Origin: an endosymbiont of Escarpia spicata
GTDB taxonomy: Bacteria; Pseudomonadota; Gammaproteobacteria; Chromatiales; Chromatiaceae
DNA length: 64,000 nucleotides
Direction of reading: 5' to 3'
Assembly (NCBI GenBank): GCA_003349915.1
Contig: QFXE01000020.1
Coordinates: 1-64,000, forward strand
Position 1 is the stretch's first letter; each line of letters opens with the position of its first letter. Shown one piece after another: positions 40,775 through 49,515 of this stretch. The notes below the pieces were generated by a model. That model did not search any database. It saw only the letters and a list, made by a program, of their open reading frames with translations, and had not been told where the DNA came from. The translations under genes and the position numbers were made by a program.

Positions 40775-41041
40775 CTACGCCGTGCCGTTGTCCAGAGGTG
40801 ACATCAGCAGCTTCTCGGCCACGCCGCCCCCAAGGGCCACGCGCACGCCGCCATTTGCCACCACGACCCCGCGGCCCCGGTGCTGAATCACGTCCACCTC
40901 CGAGCCAACACGCAGGCCGAGGCTAAGCAGACGCCGCGTCATCTGACGCCCTCCCTTCACCTCAAGGATGCGGGCATGCGCGCCTACCGGCAGGGTAGCC
41001 AGTGATACGGTTTCGGTGACAGATTCAGATCCCAGACTCAT
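40775..41041 (-). CDS. feoA: Ferrous iron transport accessory protein FeoA
   Basis: An 88-residue SH3-like protein that works with FeoB. The core VSLATLPVGAHARILEVKGG and RRLLSLGLRVGSEVDVI match FeoA. The start is taken as ATG 41041; an in-frame GTG at 41050 would add three residues and neither has a strong ribosome binding site. First gene of feoABC, downstream of a Fur-like operator. Confidence 0.93.
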   Translation of the reverse strand: MSLGSESVTETVSLATLPVGAHARILEVKGGRQMTRRLLSLGLRVGSEVDVIQHRGRGVVVANGGVRVALGGGVAEKLLMSPLDNGTA

Positions 41042-41062
41042 CGCAGACACTATGAAAATACC

Positions 41063-41086
41063 TAAATAATTATTATTCTCATTTAA
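41063..41086 (-). promoter_or_regulatory. Probable Fur box upstream of feoABC
   Basis: On the minus strand the sequence TGAGAATAATAATTATTTAG resembles the Fur consensus of overlapping NAT(A/T)AT-type hexamers. It sits about 20-45 bp before feoA, where a repressor could block transcription when iron is sufficient. Confidence 0.65.
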
Positions 41087-41191
41087 ACAGATTTATCCCT
41101 GACTAACAAGAGGAAAGAATTACATAATTTAACCAAAAACTGATATGACAACGATCAACTTGCCACTCACCACAGGGTATATTGAAGATTT

Positions 41192-41216
41192 GTAGGGTGC
41201 GCCATGCGCACCCTAC
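41192..41216. repeat. GTAG-headed perfect palindrome
   Basis: GTAGGGTGCG and CGCACCCTAC are perfect inverted arms around a five-base centre (CCATG). It has the same GTAG head as the REP pairs but a different stem, so it may be a third stem variant or an unrelated common palindrome. It lies between feoA and the methyltransferase gene; nothing else is seen in 41087-41283. Confidence 0.6.
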
Positions 41217-41283
41217 CCCCTGGCCGCATCTGCAATTATCGCATTCATAGCGCACTAGCCACATGAGGCGTTTTGTAGACGCA

Positions 41284-42003
41284 CTATATAGGCTTAATCA
41301 ACAGATCCACTCGATGGGGCTTCAGAAAATGCGCCTCATCTGCGCTCATGTGAGCCATGAACGCACTGCGGATCTGCTCATAGCGCGCCTCATCGATATC
41401 CAGCTTGGTATGAGTCACCTTGAGAAAGCGCGACTCAAACTCATCCCAGGTATAGGTGCCGGGCACTTCGAAGAAGAGTTCCTGCCGCAGATCGAATGCA
41501 CCGGATGACACCTCGGTCTCGATGGCGTTAAAGGCCATCTGACGCACATTTTTCTCATCGTGGATGAGCGACATCAAAGCATTGAACGGACCGGTATAGA
41601 CCGGCTCAGAAAAGTAGGCCAGCCCCCCTGGCTTCAATACCCGGTGGATCTCCCGCATCGCGGCCGACATCAGCTCGGCAGGGACATGATGCAACGACTT
41701 CAGCATCCACACTATATCAATGCTGTTTTCCGCTTCACTGATCGCCTGCGCCCCTTCCATACGAAAATCCACGTTTCGCAAGTTCAACTGCAGGTTTTTC
41801 TCATGCTGTACCCGGTCAACCTCCGTGGCGATAAAACGGGATGCCGGATAGCGCTCCGCCAGCTGCCGGGTGGTCCAGGCAGCACCACATCCCAGTTCCA
41901 GGATACGGGCGTTATCCAACGGCAGGAGCTGCTCCATCAGCGCCTGTTCAGTAGTGGTTTCATAGGCATTCGGCTTGTGAAGTTGCATGGTTTCGGCTGA
42001 CAA
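41284..42003 (-). CDS. Class I SAM-dependent methyltransferase
   Basis: A 239-residue Rossmann-fold methyltransferase: motif I ILELGCGAAWTTRQLAERYP, motif II acidic end (FIATEVDRVQ), and motif IV-like IDIVWMLKSLHHVPAE, then VLKPGGLAYFSEPVY. Substrate cannot be assigned; the small-molecule class is likely. The start is TTG 42003 with GGAG about 10 bases upstream; an in-frame ATG at 41988 is a fair alternative. It stands alone between feo and the divergent ClC gene. Confidence 0.82.
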   Translation of the reverse strand: MSAETMQLHKPNAYETTTEQALMEQLLPLDNARILELGCGAAWTTRQLAERYPASRFIATEVDRVQHEKNLQLNLRNVDFRMEGAQAISEAENSIDIVWMLKSLHHVPAELMSAAMREIHRVLKPGGLAYFSEPVYTGPFNALMSLIHDEKNVRQMAFNAIETEVSSGAFDLRQELFFEVPGTYTWDEFESRFLKVTHTKLDIDEARYEQIRSAFMAHMSADEAHFLKPHRVDLLIKPI

Positions 42004-42132
42004 GAGTCACGGGCTCCGTTAAGGTTTAGGTCTGATTAACTGCGATTTCATTTCGCTGACGTATCATTTTACTACAGATGAAGCAGAGCGGTTCACGCTC
42101 CCTCTCCGTCTCAACCCTGGGATCTCAATAAC

Positions 42133-43863
42133 TTGCTGTCCGAACAACTGGCAAACTGGATGCACCGCATTCGCATTCACCTCTCCAGACCGGATGCGCT
42201 GATACAGCTCTCGGGCCTGGGTCTGATCACCGGTTTTCTGGCAGGCGGCGTAATCGTTGCCTTCAGACTGGCGGTGGAAGGCAGCCAGGCCGGACTGCTG
42301 CCTGGTGGTCTGCCGGAAAATTACGAGGCGCTGCCGCCATTATTGCGTTTCCTGCTGCCGGTTTTCGGCAGTCTTTTGTTGGGGTTCATTTTTCACAATT
42401 GGTCTCAGGGTCTTTATGTTCTCGGCATTGCCCGGGTAATGGAACGACTCGCCTATCACCAGGGCTACCTCACACTACGCGAATTCATACTGCAATTTGT
42501 TGGTGCGGCGATCGCCATCATCAGCGGACATTCAGTCGGCCGGGAGGGGCCCCACGTTTTTCTTGGCGCAGCCAGCGGCTCACTGCTCGGACAGCAACTC
42601 TCACTCCCCAACAACACCATCCGCACACTGGTCGGTTGTGGCACGGCAGCAGGTATCGCCGCCTCTTTCGACACGCCACTTGCCGGGGTGATCTTCGCCC
42701 TGGAGGTGATAATGATGGAATACACCCTGGCCAGCTTCATGCCCATCATCCTCGCGGCCGTCAGCGCGAACAGTATCTCCATCTACTTTCTTGGAGACGA
42801 ACGCGCCTTCGATATGTCGGTGCTGACCTTAGGATCAATGCAGGAACTGCCGATTCTGCTGCTGCTCGGACTTGTCGTAGGTACGGCAGCAGCCGGCTTC
42901 AACCAGCTCATCCAGATTACATCCACCTACAGCAAGCCCCTGGCATTCTGGCAACGCACCCTGCTGGGGGGCATTATCGTCGGCTTATTGGGGGTCATAG
43001 TTCCCCAAGTGCTGGGCATTGGCTACGACACGGTCAACGACATCCTGCTTGGAGAGATTGCTATTGAACTGCTGTTGGTCCTGGTTTTTGCCAAGGTGCT
43101 CGCCACTTCCGCCAGCATCGGCCTGGGCATACCTGGCGGCATGATCGGACCGGCGCTCTTTATCGGCGCAGCCATCGGCGGTTTTTTTGCACCGCTCGCC
43201 GGACTCCTAATCGATGGGGAAGTTTCAGACCCAGGTCTCTACGCACTGATCGGCATGGGCGCTATGATGGGCGCCAGCCTGCAGGCACCACTTGCCGCCC
43301 TGACCGCCATCGTAGAACTTACCTTCAGCCCGCAAATCGTGATGCCCGGCATGCTGGTGATCGTGGTAGCCAGTCTCACCAGCAGCGAACTCTTCCGCAA
43401 ACAGTCCCTCTTTATCACCATCCTCAAATCGAGTGGTCTCGACTATCGTACCGACCCGGTGATGCAGTCACTGCGGCGTGTCGGCGTTGCCAGCGTGATG
43501 AATAACAACTTCCTGCGCTGTGAGAGGGAGATGGATCACACCTCCGCCAAGCATATTATAAAACTGGCGACTGAGTGGTTGGTTATCAACAAAGAGGATG
43601 AACCCGCCATCCTGATGCGGGGTCTCGATCTTGCGCGGTATCTGGAGGAGTCCGAGGAGCAGAATATAGACTTGCTCTCTATTCCTGCCCGGCGTTATCA
43701 ACTTGCCGGCGTGACAATGCAGGCCAGTCTGCAGGAAGCCCTCGAAAAACTTCAGGAGAGCGGTGCAGAAGCACTCTTCGTGGAGCGGCAGCAACATCGT
43801 GGCGCATATCGTATTTTGGGTATCCTGACCCGGGAACAGATTGACTCGGCCTACCGTTTTTGA
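42133..43863 (+). CDS. ClC family chloride channel/transporter with C-terminal CBS region
   Basis: A 576-residue membrane protein. The ClC core (about 25-425) has GHSVGREGPHVFLGA and LGIPGGMIGPALFIGAAIGG, matching the second and third anion-selectivity motifs; the first, usually GSGIP, is not recognisable and is replaced by hydrophobic sequence. Residues 440-576 resemble a CBS pair (WLVINKEDEPAILMRGLDL and ILGILTREQIDSAYRF) that may bind nucleotides. Start TTG 42133 is uncertain; ATG 42160 is the next in-frame option. Likely H+/Cl- antiporter or channel. Confidence 0.9.
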   Translation: MLSEQLANWMHRIRIHLSRPDALIQLSGLGLITGFLAGGVIVAFRLAVEGSQAGLLPGGLPENYEALPPLLRFLLPVFGSLLLGFIFHNWSQGLYVLGIARVMERLAYHQGYLTLREFILQFVGAAIAIISGHSVGREGPHVFLGAASGSLLGQQLSLPNNTIRTLVGCGTAAGIAASFDTPLAGVIFALEVIMMEYTLASFMPIILAAVSANSISIYFLGDERAFDMSVLTLGSMQELPILLLLGLVVGTAAAGFNQLIQITSTYSKPLAFWQRTLLGGIIVGLLGVIVPQVLGIGYDTVNDILLGEIAIELLLVLVFAKVLATSASIGLGIPGGMIGPALFIGAAIGGFFAPLAGLLIDGEVSDPGLYALIGMGAMMGASLQAPLAALTAIVELTFSPQIVMPGMLVIVVASLTSSELFRKQSLFITILKSSGLDYRTDPVMQSLRRVGVASVMNNNFLRCEREMDHTSAKHIIKLATEWLVINKEDEPAILMRGLDLARYLEESEEQNIDLLSIPARRYQLAGVTMQASLQEALEKLQESGAEALFVERQQHRGAYRILGILTREQIDSAYRF

Positions 43864-43959
43864 CCCTGATCATCTACCCCGCCGATAGTACGGCAGGCCG
43901 CTGCAAAAAGGCATATTATATGCTTCTTGTTTGGACACGACGACTATAGGACAACGATC

Positions 43960-44871
43960 ATGAGTGACGGCCAGAATCCTGAAAATATCATCTATAATGA
44001 ACAGACTATCCGCCTGGATGAACTGCTGCAGGAGCATGACCGTCTGGTATCAGACAACACGAATTTAAAGAAGAGACAAAAGAAGGCCATCCGCCGTTTC
44101 AACCGGGAAGAGCAGCTGAAGCCCTATCAGGCTGAACTGATCAAGATGCAGCAGTATCTTGAGTCCAACGGCACTCGTTTTGTCATTCTGTTCGAGGGAA
44201 GAGACGCAGCGGGCAAAGGCGGCACCATTCGCCGTGTTACCCGCTACATGAACGAGAAACACTACCGTATCGTCGCCCTCGGAAAACCGACTGAAGTGCA
44301 GAAAACCCAATGGTTTTTCCAGAAATATGTAACCCAATGTCCCCGTGGAGGTGAGGTCGTACTCTTCGACCGCAGCTGGTACAACCGTGCAATCGTTGAA
44401 CCCATTTTCGGATTCTGTACGCCTGACGAGTACGAAAATTTTATGATCGGCGTAACCGGTTTTGAGAAGGATCTGGTGCGCCAGGGCACTATTCTGGTGA
44501 AACTCTACTTTTCCGTTTCCAAAGAGGAGCAGGCTCGCCGTTTCGAACGCCGCAAGACCGACACTCTGCGGCAGTGGAAACTATCCGAGATCGACGTCCA
44601 GGCCCAGGATCGATGGGACGACTTCACAAACCAGAAGTATGAGATGTTGAAGCGTACCAATACAACCCACTCACCCTGGACCATTATTCGCTCCATCGAC
44701 AAACATCAAGCCAGGCTCAATGCCATGAAAGTGATCCTGAACGCCGTGCCTTACGAGCGGCTGGACCCGACTCTCGACTTCGTACCGAACCACGATGTCG
44801 TCATCTCCGGCTCCCGCGAACTGGAACTGATGGAAGCCCAGCGCCTCCAGAGCGGAAAGTTCGTGGGGTGA
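43960..44871 (+). CDS. ppk2: Polyphosphate kinase 2 family protein
   Basis: Transfers phosphate between polyphosphate and nucleotides. The 303 residues form one PPK2 domain: Walker A FEGRDAAGKGGTIRRV, Walker B FDRSWYNRAIVEPIFGF, and the lid ERRKTDTLRQWKLSEIDVQA. Length and these motifs fit the single-domain class I type, though class assignment from sequence alone is not firm. ATG 43960 has AGGA upstream; an in-frame TTG at 43927 is less likely. A multi-hairpin repeat begins 10 bp after the stop. Confidence 0.93.
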   Translation: MSDGQNPENIIYNEQTIRLDELLQEHDRLVSDNTNLKKRQKKAIRRFNREEQLKPYQAELIKMQQYLESNGTRFVILFEGRDAAGKGGTIRRVTRYMNEKHYRIVALGKPTEVQKTQWFFQKYVTQCPRGGEVVLFDRSWYNRAIVEPIFGFCTPDEYENFMIGVTGFEKDLVRQGTILVKLYFSVSKEEQARRFERRKTDTLRQWKLSEIDVQAQDRWDDFTNQKYEMLKRTNTTHSPWTIIRSIDKHQARLNAMKVILNAVPYERLDPTLDFVPNHDVVISGSRELELMEAQRLQSGKFVG

Positions 44872-44877
44872 GCCGTA

Positions 44878-45123
44878 ACCGAAGGTCCAGTGGACCTTCG
44901 CAGTACGGCGAACGACCGGCCAGGAAGTCCGGGCCGGGGGTTAAAAAGAACTCAAATGCCCCGCCAAGGACGGCAGCACACATCTCCCTTACGAAGCCCA
45001 CCGTTTGTCCTGTGGACAACGCAGCGTGGCGAACGGCCGGACAGGTGGTCCGGACCGGGGGTTAAAAGGAGCGCCCAAGCCCCGCCAGGGACGGCAGCTC
45101 ACCTCTTCCTTACGATGACCACC
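44878..45123 (+). repeat. Two tandem copies of a ~120-bp multi-hairpin repeat
   Basis: Unit 1 (from 44881) and unit 2 (from 45003) share the order palindrome, GGCGAACG, a second hairpin, CCGGGGGTTAAAA, CGCCAxGGACGGC and CTTACGA. The first stem is GAAGGTCC/GGACCTTC in unit 1 and TTGTCC/GGACAA in unit 2. The second stem is CCGGAC/GTCCGG in unit 2. Short reading frames cross it but look like artefacts. Together with the REP pair after it, this fills the 361-bp gap 44872-45232. Confidence 0.85.
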
Positions 45124-45127
45124 GTCT

Positions 45128-45194
45128 GTAGGCCCGATCAAGCGCAGCGGATCAGGCACTCGATGCCGGTTCCGCTAGGCTTGAACCGGCCTAC
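45128..45194. repeat. REP-type inverted pair (BIME-like), copy 4
   Basis: The GATC-stem variant on the plus strand (45128-45157, with one stem change, GATCAGGC) and the GTTC-stem variant on the minus strand (45165-45194, loop GCTAGGC type), only 7 bp apart. It abuts the multi-hairpin repeat. Confidence 0.85.
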
Positions 45195-45232
45195 GACTTT
45201 CGATGACCCTCATAATTAGGCTTCAAGCCGTC

Positions 45233-45466
45233 TCAACCAGCTGCATCCGTTCCCTGCGTCCCGCGAATCAACTTCAACACCACAATCAGCAACGGCGTAC
45301 CATGCATCAGCAGATCGAAGATATCGATAGGACGGGAGAGCGTGCCATCAGCCAACATCTTGAGCTTTTCCCATAGATGGGGTTCAGGATAGAAGGGGGC
45401 CAACGCCAGCAAGACCGCAGGCAATAAAATCATTTGTAGTGGAATCTTATCTAACCAAGACATCAT
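45233..45466 (-). CDS. Small two-helix membrane protein
   Basis: A 77-residue protein with two hydrophobic helices (LQMILLPAVLLALAPF and FDLLMHGTPLLIVVLKLI) and a conserved-looking centre PEPHLWEKLKMLADG...RPIDIFDLL. Proteins like this are found in many proteobacteria and are sometimes labelled RND transporter without evidence. The double ATG at 45466/45463 has GAGA upstream. Function is unknown; it lies downstream of the macrodomain gene by 13 bp. Confidence 0.75.
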   Translation of the reverse strand: MMSWLDKIPLQMILLPAVLLALAPFYPEPHLWEKLKMLADGTLSRPIDIFDLLMHGTPLLIVVLKLIRGTQGTDAAG

Positions 45467-45479
45467 AAACGGTTCTCTT

Positions 45480-45983
45480 TCATATACATTCTCGGCAAAG
45501 TTCACGGTATCGATATGCATCTGCCTCACTGAAACAGCAGGCGGTGATCTTTTCAAAATCATCCACCCACTCTCTCATGGCTGCAAGGGCAATCTCGGCA
45601 GCCTGCTGCTTGGGGTAGCCATAGACACCCGTACTGATCGCAGGAAAAGCAATCGAGGCAATACCATGTGCTTTTGCCACAGAAAATGATTCACGATAGC
45701 AGGATGCCAGCAGCGCTGACTCTTCCCTCTCGCCACCCTGCCAGACCGGCCCAACTGTATGGATCACCCACTTGGCAGGCAATCGAAATCCAGGCGTAAT
45801 ACGCGCCTCACCTGCCGGACAACCGCCGAGAAGCTGACATGCGGCAAGCAGATCGGGGCCGGCCGCCCTGTGAATGGCGCCATCCACGCCCCCGCCGCCC
45901 AGCAGGGTTGAGTTTGCCGCATTGACCACGGCATCCACTTCAAGTCGGGTGATATCTCCCTGTACAATCTGTATCTGGCCCAT
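45480..45983 (-). CDS. Macrodomain protein, O-acetyl-ADP-ribose deacetylase-like
   Basis: A 167-residue single macrodomain. The ADP-ribose binding motifs are intact: [21 protein letters not shown] at the N terminus and [13 protein letters not shown] further on. YmdB-type members remove acetyl from O-acetyl-ADP-ribose or ADP-ribose from proteins. ATG 45983 precedes [12 protein letters not shown]; the longer frame to 46016 crosses into the divergent gene and lacks support. Confidence 0.92.
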   Translation of the reverse strand: MGQIQIVQGDITRLEVDAVVNAANSTLLGGGGVDGAIHRAAGPDLLAACQLLGGCPAGEARITPGFRLPAKWVIHTVGPVWQGGEREESALLASCYRESFSVAKAHGIASIAFPAISTGVYGYPKQQAAEIALAAMREWVDDFEKITACCFSEADAYRYRELCRECI

Positions 45984-46000
45984 CGTAATAATCCCCAGGT

Positions 46001-46321
46001 ATGTCGACGTCCACACTCAATTTACTACTGGTTGTAATGCTACTGATCTGGTTCTGGCGTGACAGCCTCAAGGTCAGAGAGAAAGCCACCCGCATCAGCC
46101 GTGCTGCCTGCGATGCTCAAGGTGTGCAATTTCTCGACCAAACTGTCGCCCGACGCCGAATCGGAGTGAGATGGATACGCGCAGGTTTGAAATTCCGCCG
46201 ACTCTATGAATTCGACTACAGTCAGGAGGGGAGCGGCAGACAGACAAGTTACATCATAATGCTGGGCAACCAGCTTGAGCTACTGCATATCGAGACCGAG
46301 GAGAGTGACGAGCCGCACTAG
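46001..46321 (+). CDS. DUF3301 family small membrane protein
   Basis: A 106-residue protein with one N-terminal membrane helix ([14 protein letters not shown]) and a soluble part ([32 protein letters not shown]) matching DUF3301. Function is unknown. It is divergent from the macrodomain gene with 17 bp between the starts, so both promoters must overlap each other's 5' regions. Confidence 0.85.
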   Translation: MSTSTLNLLLVVMLLIWFWRDSLKVREKATRISRAACDAQGVQFLDQTVARRRIGVRWIRAGLKFRRLYEFDYSQEGSGRQTSYIIMLGNQLELLHIETEESDEPH

Positions 46322-46366
46322 CCAGGACAGGCTCGTCATCCAAATTAGAAATAGAGATTGCTTAGG

Positions 46367-46756
46367 TTATTTCACTACCCTGAGAGCCGGCCGGCTACCC
46401 GGATCTGGAGGATCAGGTTCGTCATCAGGATGTTCAGCAGCGATTTCCATATCGCCGGGAAACAACATACCCTGGTTGCTCTCCTTACCGTAAATCCCCA
46501 GCACTGCCGCCGGCGGCACATGAACGTCCTCCGGGCTACCATTGAAACGGGCGCTGAAACTGATCCACTCATTTCCCAATTCAAGCCCAACCACCGCAGA
46601 CGGACTCAGATTCAGCACTATGCGCCCCTCATCCACAAAACCCTGAGGAACCATCACCTGCGGAGAATCGGCGTTGACCAATAGATAGGGCGTCTCTCCG
46701 TTATCCACCAGCCAATCGTAGAGAGCCCGGATCATATAGGGCTTATTCGAAGTCAT
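46367..46756 (-). CDS. sspB: ClpXP protease specificity-enhancing factor SspB
   Basis: Adaptor that tethers ssrA-tagged proteins to ClpXP. The 129-residue protein has the SspB core (PYMIRALYDWLVDNGETPYL, DEGRIVLNLSPSAV, ISFSARFNG) and a flexible acidic-proline tail ending RPALRVVK, which docks on ClpX. It lies 21 bp after sspA on the same strand, the standard pair. Confidence 0.95.
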   Translation of the reverse strand: MTSNKPYMIRALYDWLVDNGETPYLLVNADSPQVMVPQGFVDEGRIVLNLSPSAVVGLELGNEWISFSARFNGSPEDVHVPPAAVLGIYGKESNQGMLFPGDMEIAAEHPDDEPDPPDPGSRPALRVVK

Positions 46757-46777
46757 TGGCAGTAATGCTGAACGACG

Positions 46778-47401
46778 TTAACCGCGCATCTCCCGCTCTG
46801 CTTCAGAGAGACACTGAACGAAGGACTCACGCTCAAACAATCTTGCTGCATACTCGTGCAGACCCTTGGCGGATGGGGGGATCTCAATCCCCAACACCGG
46901 CAGACGCCAAAGCAATGGCGCAATGGAGCAGTCGACCAAGGTAAAGTCATCGCTCATAAAGAACGGCTTGGCGCCAAACACCGGCGCAGTCGAAATCAGG
47001 CTCTCCCGCAACTCCTTACGCGCCTTTGCTGCATCCTTCTTGCCTGCCATGATGATATCCAGCTGGCTGTACCAATCGTAATCGACCCGATACATCAGCA
47101 GTCGCGAGGTCGATCTGGAGACCGGATCTACCGGCAGCAACGGCGGATGTGGAAAGCGCTCGTCCAGATACTCCATGATAATACGCGACTCATAAAGCTT
47201 TAGGTCCCGGTCCACCAGGGTTGGCAATGTGCCATAGGGATTAAGCTCCATCAAAGCTTCAGGCATATTGAGTGGATCGATGTCCTTGACCTCGAACGTG
47301 ATGTTCTTCTCGGCCAGAACCATCCTTACTCTGTGGCAGTAGGGGTTCTGCGGGTCCGAATAGAGGGTCATTACTGAACGCTTGTTAGCAACCGCCGCCA
47401 T
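46778..47401 (-). CDS. sspA: Stringent starvation protein A
   Basis: GST-fold RNA polymerase-associated protein, 207 residues. The N-terminal thioredoxin-like half contains MTLYSDPQNPYCHRVRMVLAEK and NPYGTLPTLVDRDL, and the C-terminal helical half FFMSDDFTLVDCSIAPLLWR. It is the first of the sspAB pair, downstream of petABC behind a terminator. Confidence 0.95.
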   Translation of the reverse strand: MAAVANKRSVMTLYSDPQNPYCHRVRMVLAEKNITFEVKDIDPLNMPEALMELNPYGTLPTLVDRDLKLYESRIIMEYLDERFPHPPLLPVDPVSRSTSRLLMYRVDYDWYSQLDIIMAGKKDAAKARKELRESLISTAPVFGAKPFFMSDDFTLVDCSIAPLLWRLPVLGIEIPPSAKGLHEYAARLFERESFVQCLSEAEREMRG

Positions 47402-47476
47402 TGATACCTCTCCAAACTTGACCGGTGAAGCCGCCCATAAGGACTTGAATCAACCGGAAACAAAAAATAACGAACG

Positions 47477-47510
47477 AAAAAAGGCGCACAGTATACATCA
47501 ACTGTGCGCC
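47477..47510 (-). terminator. Intrinsic terminator of petABC
   Basis: On the minus strand GGCGCACAGT pairs with ACTGTGCGCC around an 8-base loop, then TTTTTT. It lies 30 bp after the petC stop and before sspA, so the two units are probably separate transcripts. Confidence 0.9.
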
Positions 47511-47539
47511 CTGTGTTTCAGATAACGACTATCGCCGTA

Positions 47540-48277
47540 TCAATGAACGTCTTTCCAGTACTCTTTCTTGAGCATGTAAGCGAGAACGAAGAACACCGCA
47601 ATAAAGAGCAGCACCCACTTACCCAAACGCTGACGTTCCATCTGAATCGGCTCACCGACGTAGCTCAGAAATGCAGTCAGGTCACGGGCAGTCCCATCGT
47701 ACTCTTCTGGACTCATCGTTCCAGGGGAAACCTGCTCGAAGTGATCGAACACCTGGGCATCGTTGCCGGCAGCATCCTTCTCAGTCTTGAACACGGCCTT
47801 CTGAGGACCCTGCAACTCCCACAACACATGGGGCATGCCGACGTCAGGGAAGACGACGTTGTTCACACCGAAGGGGCGGGAGTCGTCCTGATAAAAACTA
47901 CGAAAGTAGGTGTAGAGCCAGTCCACGCCACGCGCTCGGGCAATCACGCTCAGGTCTGGCGGTGCAGTACCGAACCACTCTTCAGCATTATCTGCGGACA
48001 TGGCGGTGTTCATGGTGTCACCGATCCTGTCGGTGGTGAACATCAGGTTATCCTTTACCTCCTGCTCGGTCAGACCCAGGTCCTTCGCCATGCGGTTAAA
48101 ACGCTGATACTTGGCCGAGTGACAGCTCAGGCAGTAGTTCATGAAGACCTTGGCACCCCGCTGCAACGAGGCCTGGTCGGACATGTCGACGTCGGCATGA
48201 TCCAGGTGGGCACCACCGGAAGCCATTCCCAGTACGGGCACCACGGCCAACAAAAATGCAACAATCAGCTTTTTCAT
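47540..48277 (-). CDS. petC: Cytochrome c1 subunit of the bc1 complex
   Basis: Haem c subunit of ubiquinol-cytochrome c reductase. The 245 residues have a signal peptide (MKKLIVAFLLAVVPVLGMA), the haem-binding site YCLSCHSAKYQRFNR, a distal ligand region (DVGMPHVLWELQG) and a C-terminal membrane anchor (VLLFIAVFFVLAYMLKKEYW). ATG 48277 overlaps the petB stop as ATGA. Confidence 0.97.
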   Translation of the reverse strand: MKKLIVAFLLAVVPVLGMASGGAHLDHADVDMSDQASLQRGAKVFMNYCLSCHSAKYQRFNRMAKDLGLTEQEVKDNLMFTTDRIGDTMNTAMSADNAEEWFGTAPPDLSVIARARGVDWLYTYFRSFYQDDSRPFGVNNVVFPDVGMPHVLWELQGPQKAVFKTEKDAAGNDAQVFDHFEQVSPGTMSPEEYDGTARDLTAFLSYVGEPIQMERQRLGKWVLLFIAVFFVLAYMLKKEYWKDVH

Positions 48278-49515
48278 TCGGTCACCCTCTCTGGAACAGG
48301 CTTGGTCTTGTCCATCTTGCTGTAGATCGGCATCAGCAGGAAGAATGCAAAGTAGTAGATGGTTCCGATCTGAGCCATGATTATATAAAGGTCAGTCGTC
48401 GGCTGGGTACCCAGAAAACCGAGTACGAAAAAGTCCACCACGAACAGCCCCAGTATCACCTTGTACAAGGTCCCCTTATAGCGAACCGACTTGACCGGAC
48501 TGCGATCCAGCCAAGGCAGGAAGAACATCACCAGGATGGAACCAAACATGGCAACAACACCCGGGAAGGCAGAACCCATAAGTGAAGGCACCGCACGCAG
48601 AATCGCGTAAAACGGAGTGAAGTACCAGACAGGTGCAATGTGGTCAGGCGTCTTCAACGGGTTGGCCGGCTCAAAGTTGGGGTGCTCGATGAAGTAGCCC
48701 CCCATCTCCGGCGCGAAGAAGACCACCGCCGCGAAAAGAAAGAGGAAGCCCGCAATGCCGGCAATGTCTTTCACACTGTAGTAGGGGTGAAAGGGGATGC
48801 CATCAGCGGGTGCAGTATCGCTCCACTTGTTACCTTTGGGGCCCTTCTTGATCTCTATACCATCAGGGTTGTTCGAGCCAACCTTGTGCAGGGCAACGAT
48901 GTGAACAAAGACCAGTGCCGCCAAGACGAACGGCAGCAGGAAGTGCAGGGCAAAGAAGCGGTTCAGGGTGGCGTCTGAGATGACGTAGTCACCACGGATC
49001 CAGACACCCAGATCAGGACCGATCACCGGCACCGCCGAGAACAGATTGACGATGACCTGCGCCCCCCAGTAGGACATCTGTCCCCAGGGCAGCAAATACC
49101 CCATGAAGGCAGTGGCCATCATCGCCAGATAGATGATCACACCTATGATCCACAGTAACTCACGCGGCTTTCTGTGGGAACCGTACATCAACCCGCGGAA
49201 CATGTGCAGATAGATGACGATAAAGAACGCCGATGCGCCGGTAGAGTGCATGTAGCGAATCAGCCAGCCCCAGTCCACGTCGCGCATGATGTACTCGACC
49301 GAACCGAAGGCCATCTCTGCATCGGGTTTGTAGCTCATGGCCAGCCAGACACCAGTAAGGATCTGCAGCACCAGCACCAGCATCGCCAGGGAGCCCATGA
49401 AGTACCAGAAGTTGAAGTTCTTCGGGGCGTAGTATTGTGCCAGGTGCTCGTTCCACACCTTGGTCATCGGAAAGCGATCGTCGATCCAGCCGACGAAGTT
49501 CTGCATCATGCTCAT
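48274..49515 (-). CDS. petB: Cytochrome b subunit of the bc1 complex
   Basis: The 413-residue, eight-helix core subunit carrying two haems b and the quinol sites. Characteristic segments are GWLIRYMHSTGASAFFIVIYLHMFRG, GYLLPWGQMSYWGAQV, FFALHFLLPFVLAALVFVHI and PEMGGYFIEHPNF (the PEWY-type quinol motif region is PVWYFTPFYAIL). It overlaps petA by one base and petC by four. Confidence 0.97.
   Translation of the reverse strand: MSMMQNFVGWIDDRFPMTKVWNEHLAQYYAPKNFNFWYFMGSLAMLVLVLQILTGVWLAMSYKPDAEMAFGSVEYIMRDVDWGWLIRYMHSTGASAFFIVIYLHMFRGLMYGSHRKPRELLWIIGVIIYLAMMATAFMGYLLPWGQMSYWGAQVIVNLFSAVPVIGPDLGVWIRGDYVISDATLNRFFALHFLLPFVLAALVFVHIVALHKVGSNNPDGIEIKKGPKGNKWSDTAPADGIPFHPYYSVKDIAGIAGFLFLFAAVVFFAPEMGGYFIEHPNFEPANPLKTPDHIAPVWYFTPFYAILRAVPSLMGSAFPGVVAMFGSILVMFFLPWLDRSPVKSVRYKGTLYKVILGLFVVDFFVLGFLGTQPTTDLYIIMAQIGTIYYFAFFLLMPIYSKMDKTKPVPERVTE

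Noticed and set aside
44868-45219. Short plus-strand frames across the multi-hairpin repeats that could be called small proteins.
   Set aside because: They follow the repeat in two frames at once, lack ribosome binding sites, and the base changes between copies preserve stems rather than codons.
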